Source: Celerinatantimonas diazotrophica
Lineage (GTDB): Bacteria > Pseudomonadota > Gammaproteobacteria > Enterobacterales > Celerinatantimonadaceae
Assembly: GCF_004339545.1 (NCBI RefSeq)
Contig: NZ_SMGD01000002.1
Location: 1-64,000, forward strand
Reading direction: 5' to 3'
DNA length: 64,000 nucleotides
Shown piece by piece: positions 58,063-64,000 of this stretch (within the stretch, counting starts at the first letter, position 1; each line of letters starts with the position of its first letter). A model generated the notes under the pieces. The model saw nothing but the letters and a program-made list of their open reading frames with translations. It did not search any database and had not been told where the DNA came from. A program made the translations under genes and the position numbers.

Positions 58063-58285
58063 CTTAACCAGAGAGATTTACCGAAAAACACAACATTGGA
58101 AAAGCACGAATTCTCATTGACTCACAAGCTTAATATCAGTGTCCCTCACAAGGGGGGGCAAATTTACTACGAAAGGCGCAATGATCCAAGCGATCTGCCA
58201 ATTATTTTTTACATGATGATTAAATAGATATCGAAATATTTGATTGCCGCTGTGATTCACTCTACTTTTAGCCCAACCAAGGCCG

Positions 58286-58888
58286 TTACCGATGAAGCAA
58301 ATGAGCACAATCAATGAACTCGAGCTGTTTCTGATCGAAATAGAAATACCCATCTTGAGGGCGAGACTGCTCAAAGATCTGGTCATCATCCAGGTTGACT
58401 AATGTAGCCCGTAACACCGACCCTGTTAAAGCATGGCTGACCACAATCACATGCGCAGGGGTTGCCGGATCATTTAACCAACTCAATAGCCGTGTTTGCA
58501 CGGCACTTAACGATTCAGCCTCCGGGGCATTAAGATACCAATCACGCATACTGGAAAACTCTGGATGCTCAGCCTTAATTCCAGAAGCCACTTTTGCTTC
58601 CCACTCACCCAACGAAAATTCCATTAACCGTTCGTCAGTGCCAATCTGGCCATCCTCTCGTGACAATGCCCGCGCAATCCAGCGGGCCGTTTGTATGGTG
58701 CGCCCAAGTGGGCTGGCAACGATCGCAAATGAACTGATATGGTCACGCTGAGCTAATGAGCTTCCCACCGCTTGCGCCTGACGCTCTCCCAAAGCGGTTA
58801 AGTCAGAGTTACACTGGCCCTGCAATCGCGAGGCTGCGTTATATTCGGTTTGTCCATGACGGACGATATACAACTGTTTGGCAGGCAT
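58286..58888 (-). CDS. Histidine phosphatase family protein (phosphoglycerate mutase-like)
   Basis: A 200-aa phosphatase with the catalytic LYIVRHGQTEYNAASRLQG, the Glu region EFSLGEWEAKV and the second His in VSHALTG. Substrate is not evident; the closest small members are broad phosphatases or alpha-ribazole phosphatase. The start MPAKQLYIVRHG at 58888 is chosen because the extra eleven codons upstream are not family-like. Confidence 0.85.
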   Translation of the reverse strand: MPAKQLYIVRHGQTEYNAASRLQGQCNSDLTALGERQAQAVGSSLAQRDHISSFAIVASPLGRTIQTARWIARALSREDGQIGTDERLMEFSLGEWEAKVASGIKAEHPEFSSMRDWYLNAPEAESLSAVQTRLLSWLNDPATPAHVIVVSHALTGSVLRATLVNLDDDQIFEQSRPQDGYFYFDQKQLEFIDCAHLLHR

Positions 58889-58985
58889 GATAGACAACTC
58901 TTCAAACAAAACAACAGCCAACTAGTATACCGCGAAGTGCTTATCAACTCATCTGCGCTGCGAACACCTCAGCATAGACTAAAAA

Positions 58986-59939
58986 TTATAACCATCCACG
59001 ATGTTTAAAGTACCAATAAGGCGCAAAACCAGAGAGGATCATCAGCCCGATGGCCCATGGGTAACCATAGCTCCAGTGTAGCTCAGGCATAAACTTAAAG
59101 TTCATCCCATACAAACTCGCCACCAGCGTAGGCGGCAGAAAAACGACCGAGGCAATCGAGAAAATTTTGATGATCTTGTTCTGTTCGATATTAATAAATC
59201 CTTGGGTTGAATCCATCAAGAAGTTAATTTTATCGAACAAAAAGGTGGTGTGAGACATCAACGTATCCACATCTCGCATAATCTCGCGCAACGTTTCAGC
59301 GTATTCATGCTGAGTCCGTAAGTGACGCAATAAAAAGGAGATATCGCGCTGTGTATCCATCAAACACAAGCGAATTTTCCCGTTACTATCTTCTAAACGG
59401 GCGAGTTTTTCGATCACCGTATCGAGCTCGGTTTCATGCTCTTCTAAAACCAAGTGGCTGACCCCTTCGAGCTGGCGATGCAAATCTTCTAAGGTATCCG
59501 CGTGGTTTTCCACTTTATGCTCAAGCAGTGTTACCAAAAGCTCTGCTGGTGATTCAACAGCAATCTGAGCTCGACGCGCCCGCATCCGTAACAATCGAAA
59601 ATCTGCAATCTCACCTTCGCGAACCGTGATCAGACGATTCTTTTGTAAAATACAGGCAACGGTGGTCGTACGATGACGCCCTTCACTCTGACTTAAAAAA
59701 AGTGAATGCACATGAATCCCCGCCTGATCGACAAAACATCGGGCCGATGCTTCAATCTCTTCAACATCATTCGATTCTGGCAGGTCAGTACTTAACAGAC
59801 TCTGCAGCTGAAGGCGCTCCTCATCATTCGGTTCGTTCATGTCAATCCAGTCGGCTTCATGTAATAACTGCAAGACATTATCTTCGGTTGATTGAATCTC
59901 GTGAATCAATCCCCCTTGAATTCTAAAGAATCTCAGCAT
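58986..59939 (-). CDS. corA: Magnesium/cobalt transporter CorA
   Basis: A pentameric inner-membrane divalent cation channel, 317 aa. A long cytoplasmic domain precedes two C-terminal membrane helices, with the selectivity signature YGMNFKFMPEL between them and a basic end (KHRGWL). AGG lies about five bases before the ATG. Transcribed alone. Confidence 0.95.
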   Translation of the reverse strand: MLRFFRIQGGLIHEIQSTEDNVLQLLHEADWIDMNEPNDEERLQLQSLLSTDLPESNDVEEIEASARCFVDQAGIHVHSLFLSQSEGRHRTTTVACILQKNRLITVREGEIADFRLLRMRARRAQIAVESPAELLVTLLEHKVENHADTLEDLHRQLEGVSHLVLEEHETELDTVIEKLARLEDSNGKIRLCLMDTQRDISFLLRHLRTQHEYAETLREIMRDVDTLMSHTTFLFDKINFLMDSTQGFINIEQNKIIKIFSIASVVFLPPTLVASLYGMNFKFMPELHWSYGYPWAIGLMILSGFAPYWYFKHRGWL

Positions 59940-60087
59940 GCATCCTCTCCAATGTACTCGATATGCAACTCCAGCAGCGCAGTAGCGCGACCTTGTTTTA
60001 ATTAATAATCATGTTGATGCCAATGTTTAGATCATAAGCTATTTTTATGACATCTTTGTATTTTTAACTTAAATCCGGGAGCCGCTT

Positions 60088-61881
60088 TTAAGCGGACAGT
60101 GGATTATTCTGATAACGGATAATCGCGTCAAGGAAAGCTTGCCCGTATCGTTCCAATTTTTTATGGCCCACACCCGAGATATTTAATAATTCTCGTTCAT
60201 TGGTTGGCAGTTGCTGCACCATCTCAATTAATGAGGCATCGTTAAACACCACAAATGGCGGCACTTCTTCTTCATCAGCCAGTTGTTTACGCAACCTTCG
60301 AAGAAGGGCAAAGAGTCGTTTGTCATAAAATGTAACGGGTTTATGCCGTTTGGACGCTACATCAAGACGAGGAACAGCCAGCTCCAGTGCTACATCACCG
60401 CGCAAAACCGCGCGTGCGGCCTGGGTCAGCTGTAACACCGACCCGCGAGTAATATTTTGAGTCAATAACCCAAGATGAATCAGTTGGCGCAAGACACTCA
60501 TCCAGTGGTCATGAGAGCGATTCTTACCAATACCATGAGTTGAAAGCTGCTGGTGTCCTTGCTCGACGATTCGCTGATTTAAGCTACCTCGCAATACCTC
60601 AATCACATAACCAATCCCATAGGATTGATTAAGCCGATACACACAGGAAAGCGCTTTTTGTGCATCTTCAAGGCCATCATAACGCTGAGGTGGATCTAAG
60701 CAGACATCGCAATTACCACACGGCTCGGCATGATAATCGCCAAAGTAGTTCAGCAGCACTTGGCGCCGACAGGTTTGTGCTTCAGCAAATGCCACCATCG
60801 CATTAAATTTGTGACTTTCCACCCGACGTTGGCGCTCATCGCTAGTTTCATCGATCATCCGCCGAATACGTGCCGCATCTGACGGATCATAAAACATCAC
60901 CGCTTCAGTCGGCAAACCATCTCGGCCGCCACGTCCCGTTTCCTGATAATAAGCCTCAATATTCCGCGGGATATCATAATGAATCACATAGCGAACATTG
61001 GGTTTGTCGATCCCCATGCCGAATGCAACAGTTGCCACAACGATGCTCAGTTCGTCACGCTGAAACGCTTCTTGAACTCGTTGGCGTTCAGCTAAACCTA
61101 ATCGAGCATGATAGGCTGCTGCCGAGTACCCTTGCCCGGTTAATTTAGACGCTAATTCTTCGACTCTTCGCCGGCTTGTACAATAGATAATACCGCATTC
61201 ATCATGGTGTGCCTTGACGAAATCTTGCAATTGTTGCCAAGGACGATATTTTTCCTGAACGGTGTAGCGGATATTAGGCCGATCAAAACTAGCCTGATAC
61301 AGAAACGGATTTTGCAGCTGTAACCGCGACAAAATATCTTCTCGAGTCGTTTGATCGGCTGTAGCCGTCAGCGCAATGACCGGTAACTGACTAAAACGAG
61401 CTTTAATCTGCCCCAAGGCACTATATTCAGGACGAAAATCATGTCCCCACTGCGAAATACAATGGGCTTCATCAATCGCTAAGAGCTTCACTTGCCATGA
61501 TTCAAAATTACTTAAGAAGTCACCATGTAATAATCGCTCAGGGGAGACATATAACAATTTAATTTCACGACGAATTAACTGACCAAACAGCGCCTGAGTC
61601 TGTTCCCAACTCAACGTAGAATTTAAATATGCAGCATTGACGCCATTGCGCAACAACGCATCGACCTGATCTTTCATCAGCGAGATCAGCGGTGACACCA
61701 CAACAGTCAGGCCATCGAGCAACATCGCCGGCACCTGATAACAGAGCGATTTACCGCCGCCGGTTGGCATCAATACCAACGAATCCCGACCAGCTAATAC
61801 TTGCTCAACAATACTCGCCTGACCCGGGCGAAAATCATGGTAACCAAATACATTTTGCAGCACTTGTTGGGCAGATTTCAT
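60088..61881 (-). CDS. recQ: ATP-dependent DNA helicase RecQ
   Basis: A 3'-5' SF2 helicase in recombination and repair, 597 aa. Motif 0 FRPGQASIVEQVLAG, Walker A PTGGGKSLCYQ, motif II IDEAHCISQWGHDFRPEY, motif VI YQETGRGGRDG, the zinc-binding cysteines (CRRQVLLNYFGDYHAEPCGN, CDVC), a winged helix and a C-terminal HRDC domain are all visible. E. coli RecQ is 609 aa. Confidence 0.97.
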   Translation of the reverse strand: MKSAQQVLQNVFGYHDFRPGQASIVEQVLAGRDSLVLMPTGGGKSLCYQVPAMLLDGLTVVVSPLISLMKDQVDALLRNGVNAAYLNSTLSWEQTQALFGQLIRREIKLLYVSPERLLHGDFLSNFESWQVKLLAIDEAHCISQWGHDFRPEYSALGQIKARFSQLPVIALTATADQTTREDILSRLQLQNPFLYQASFDRPNIRYTVQEKYRPWQQLQDFVKAHHDECGIIYCTSRRRVEELASKLTGQGYSAAAYHARLGLAERQRVQEAFQRDELSIVVATVAFGMGIDKPNVRYVIHYDIPRNIEAYYQETGRGGRDGLPTEAVMFYDPSDAARIRRMIDETSDERQRRVESHKFNAMVAFAEAQTCRRQVLLNYFGDYHAEPCGNCDVCLDPPQRYDGLEDAQKALSCVYRLNQSYGIGYVIEVLRGSLNQRIVEQGHQQLSTHGIGKNRSHDHWMSVLRQLIHLGLLTQNITRGSVLQLTQAARAVLRGDVALELAVPRLDVASKRHKPVTFYDKRLFALLRRLRKQLADEEEVPPFVVFNDASLIEMVQQLPTNERELLNISGVGHKKLERYGQAFLDAIIRYQNNPLSA

Positions 61882-62121
61882 GACTGATTCTTTTACTTCT
61901 TGGCGTTGCGGAACTCAACTTTCATGAGGACCATCAAGCAGATAGGAACAGGTAAATGACACGACCGAAGGGCATCACAGCTTAGATGCATATAGTTTAC
62001 CTTACCAGACTAAAACCGCAATCTCCTCAGCGAGCAAAAAAGCGAGCAAAAAATAGTCGAATAGAGCCAAATCAGCAGCTATACTTATTATCTGTTCTTT
62101 AGAAAATTCCGGGAGGTCGTT

Positions 62122-62736
62122 ATGACAATGAGTCAGACCAATGCGCGTAATCAGATTGACGCGTACATTCGGGAGCTACTAGCCTACAGTGAAGAACAGC
62201 TTGATAAATTACCACATAATCAGGCACTCAAAATCTGGTTAGAAAAGGAAATCCAAGGCTACGAAGCAGGAGATCTGTTGCCTGAATGTCGACATATCGC
62301 CTGTCAACATCAGGGATTGTTTGCTAATCAACTGGGTCAACCGGGTCGCTTAGAATTTATTCGGCCCAGCGCGCTTGCAGCTAGAGATCGCTGCCATGTT
62401 CAGTATATGGCGCTGCGATCACCACTGTGTCAATATCTGGAAGTAACTCAGGTGGTTCGCCAACCATGGCCAGAGCAATTTATCGAGCGATATAAACACG
62501 ACCTTATCCCAGGGTTAGTTTGCCTGCAGGCTTGGCAAATCATTGATACTCCACCTGTAAGCCGAATGTTAGCTGGTATGCTTGAACATCTGCGTCAATT
62601 ATTACTAGATGCCGGTGATGAACATTTTGACGCTTTCAATGCTTTTTTATGTGAGTTGGGTGGTCATTACCCACTGCTCAAACCCCTTTGGGAATCAAGA
62701 CCCACTCATAAATTAGGGTCTCAGGTATACTGCTAG
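62122..62736 (+). CDS. Hypothetical protein with AbiTii-like N-terminus
   Basis: A 204-aa soluble protein, mostly helical. Residues about 10-65 (ALKIWLEKEIQGYEAGDLLP then ECRHI) resemble the N-terminal AbiTii domain pattern of some phage-defence proteins (W-x-x-x-E-[LI]-x-G-Y...P-x-x-R), but the rest is not recognised. GGGAGG lies six bases before the ATG, so it is a real gene. It stands alone between recQ and rarD. A defence role is only a possibility. Confidence 0.65.
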   Translation: MTMSQTNARNQIDAYIRELLAYSEEQLDKLPHNQALKIWLEKEIQGYEAGDLLPECRHIACQHQGLFANQLGQPGRLEFIRPSALAARDRCHVQYMALRSPLCQYLEVTQVVRQPWPEQFIERYKHDLIPGLVCLQAWQIIDTPPVSRMLAGMLEHLRQLLLDAGDEHFDAFNAFLCELGGHYPLLKPLWESRPTHKLGSQVYC

Positions 62737-62810
62737 ATTTTATTGCTGGCATAGTGTTTTCCTGCTAGCTTTAGTCGTTTGACTAAAAATACTTATAAAA
62801 CGCCAACACT

Positions 62811-63713
62811 ATGCCACAGCCCAACACGCAGATTCGCCAAGGCGTTCTCTATGCTCTGAGCGCTTATGGTTTATGGGGAATTGCCCCTATTTATTTTAAA
62901 CAGCTCGGCGCTATTGATGCTTTTGAGATTCTCTCCCATCGAGTCATCTGGTCTTGTGTATTTATCGCTATATTACTCTTTATTACCAAAGGCTGGGGCC
63001 AAGTGCATCGAGTGCTCCAGAATCCGCGTCAGTTACTGGTATTATTTCTTACATCACTGCTCATTGGCGCCAACTGGCTAACCTACATCTGGGCCATTAA
63101 TAATGATCACCTGCTGGAGGCCAGTTTAGGTTATTTTATTAATCCACTGGTGAATGTAGTGGTCGGTATGATTTTCTTGCAGGAACGTTTTCGCCGCCTG
63201 CAATGGTTTGCGGTTATTTTAGCCGCATTAGGTGTTGCCGTTGAGATCATTAAATTTGGCTCCCTACCGTGGATCGCTATTACCTTGGCTTTCACTTTTA
63301 GCTTTTATGGCCTACTGCGTAAGCAGCTCAAGCTCGGGGCCTTGAGTGGATTGTGCATCGAAACCACCGTGTTATTACCGATAGCGCTCATTTATTTAAC
63401 TGGCTTTGATCATTCCACTAGCAGAAATTTACTGAACAACCCTCTCCCACTCGATCTGTTGCTGATTAGCGCCGGCATTGTCACCACCGTTCCCTTGCTC
63501 TTTTTTGCCGGAGCGGCTACTCGCCTGCGTCTATCCACCCTTGGCTTTTTTCAGTATATCGCGCCCACTTTGATGTTCCTGCTCGCGGTCATTGGCTACT
63601 CTGAACCGTTTTCAATCGATAAACTTATCACTTTTGGTTTTATTTGGGTTGCGCTAGTGATCTTTGTTATCGATGCCACATTAGAGCGCCGCCGACGGAT
63701 CGGCGCGCCCTAA
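62811..63713 (+). CDS. rarD: EamA family transporter RarD
   Basis: A 300-aa inner-membrane protein with ten segments in two EamA halves, aligned along its length with E. coli RarD (RQGVLYALSAYGLWGIAPIY; HLLEASLGYFINPLVNVV; ATRLRLSTLGFFQYIAPTLM). Substrate unknown despite the chloramphenicol name. It ends eight bases before the convergent uvrD stop. Confidence 0.93.
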   Translation: MPQPNTQIRQGVLYALSAYGLWGIAPIYFKQLGAIDAFEILSHRVIWSCVFIAILLFITKGWGQVHRVLQNPRQLLVLFLTSLLIGANWLTYIWAINNDHLLEASLGYFINPLVNVVVGMIFLQERFRRLQWFAVILAALGVAVEIIKFGSLPWIAITLAFTFSFYGLLRKQLKLGALSGLCIETTVLLPIALIYLTGFDHSTSRNLLNNPLPLDLLLISAGIVTTVPLLFFAGAATRLRLSTLGFFQYIAPTLMFLLAVIGYSEPFSIDKLITFGFIWVALVIFVIDATLERRRRIGAP

Positions 63714-63721
63714 AAAGGGAC

Positions 63722-64000
63722 TTACAGTGGCTGGAGTCTTGCGAACGCAACGACCAGCCATTTACTTCCAGAGTGATCAAACTGGACCTGAACTCGGCTT
63801 TGAGCGCCGCTGCCTTCATATTGTAAAATCACCCCTTCGCCAAATTTAGGATGTAAAACCCGTTGTCCAAGCGATAACCCAGTACTGTCAAAAGAGGCCG
63901 CTGTCGCCGTATCAGAAAAACGCCCTCCGCCCATGGGTTGACTCACTTGCGTCGTCAAACGGATCTCTTCTAGGCAATCTTGTGGCAGTTCGCGAATGAA
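63722..64000 (-). CDS. uvrD: DNA helicase II UvrD, C-terminal end
   Basis: Partial gene: 92 codons and the stop are inside the window; the start lies beyond its right edge. ELPQDCLEEIRL and GLSLGQRVLHPKFGEGVILQ followed by WLVVAFARLQPL match the UvrD C-terminal Tudor-like domain that contacts RNA polymerase. The internal TTG near 63958 is not a real start. Confidence 0.93.
   Translation of the reverse strand, partial: FIRELPQDCLEEIRLTTQVSQPMGGGRFSDTATAASFDSTGLSLGQRVLHPKFGEGVILQYEGSGAQSRVQVQFDHSGSKWLVVAFARLQPL

Noticed and set aside
58114-58389. A 91-codon minus-strand frame overlapping the histidine phosphatase gene
   Set aside because: Out of frame with the phosphatase, low-complexity Ser/Ile content and no start signal.
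63722-63958. A complete 78-residue protein gene
   Set aside because: The frame continues to the window edge and matches the UvrD C-terminus; the apparent start is an internal TTG.

Overview
The window reads as chromosomal DNA of a gammaproteobacterium. The order polA - spf (Spot 42) - engB - yihI - DUF2489 gene - hemN - ntrC - ntrB - glnA - typA matches the enteric and Vibrio-like polA/glnALG/bipA neighbourhood, and yihY-dtd-yiiD(fabY) is a second conserved block. Single genes (rarD, recQ, corA, uvrD, mqo, pntAB) also point to the Vibrionales/Alteromonadales/Aeromonadales range. I do not assign a genus. Almost everything is core or near-core; there is no prophage, CRISPR array, tRNA or rRNA. 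The only mobile DNA I can support is a short terminal-inverted-repeat element: one full copy between yihI and engB, one copy end at the left window edge, and a possible single end near 30.9 kb.

Layout. 0.2-4.4 kb: putrescine ABC importer potFGHI. 4.4-5.6 kb: an EamA-type transporter under an FMN riboswitch, hence a probable riboflavin importer (ribN). 5.7-7.3 kb: a chemoreceptor. 7.6-12.6 kb: polyamine synthesis cluster speE-speA-speD-speB, in which SpeD is of the eukaryotic AdoMet decarboxylase type; a hairpin and a 57-codon ORF precede it. 12.7-19.1 kb: two small unknown genes, a divergent CoA-type aldehyde dehydrogenase with a class I glutamine amidotransferase, a hybrid histidine kinase and grxC. 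19.2-22.1 kb: a 40-residue protein gene and a FixJ/DctB-like two-component pair. 22.3-27.4 kb: pntAB and mqo. 27.7-31 kb: a strong CRP-like site before a 64-residue protein gene, recG, and an orphan PAAR protein. 31-42.8 kb: an AsmA protein, two LysR regulators each divergent from a transporter (YeiH-like; TDT family), fabY, dtd, yihY, a SulP transporter and an MFS transporter. 42.8-50.5 kb: typA, a diguanylate cyclase and the nitrogen regulon core glnA-ntrB-ntrC with recognisable sigma-54 and NtrC sites. 50.5-58 kb: hemN, DUF2489 gene, yihI, the repeat element, engB, spf and polA. 58-64 kb: a histidine phosphatase, corA, recQ, an unknown gene with an AbiTii-like N-terminus, rarD and the C-terminal end of uvrD.

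How the parts work together. Polyamine import (potFGHI) and synthesis by the arginine-agmatine-putrescine route (SpeA, SpeB) with aminopropylation (SpeD, SpeE) lie within 13 kb. The nitrogen genes form a classic NtrBC-controlled unit with feedback sites. Nothing here is convincingly a wholly new system. The most useful second looks are the eukaryotic-type SpeD with a Glu-to-Gln change in its substrate pocket, the leader of the spe cluster, a possible second small RNA beside Spot 42, the unusual aldehyde dehydrogenase/amidotransferase pair, and the very small genes that carry good translation signals.
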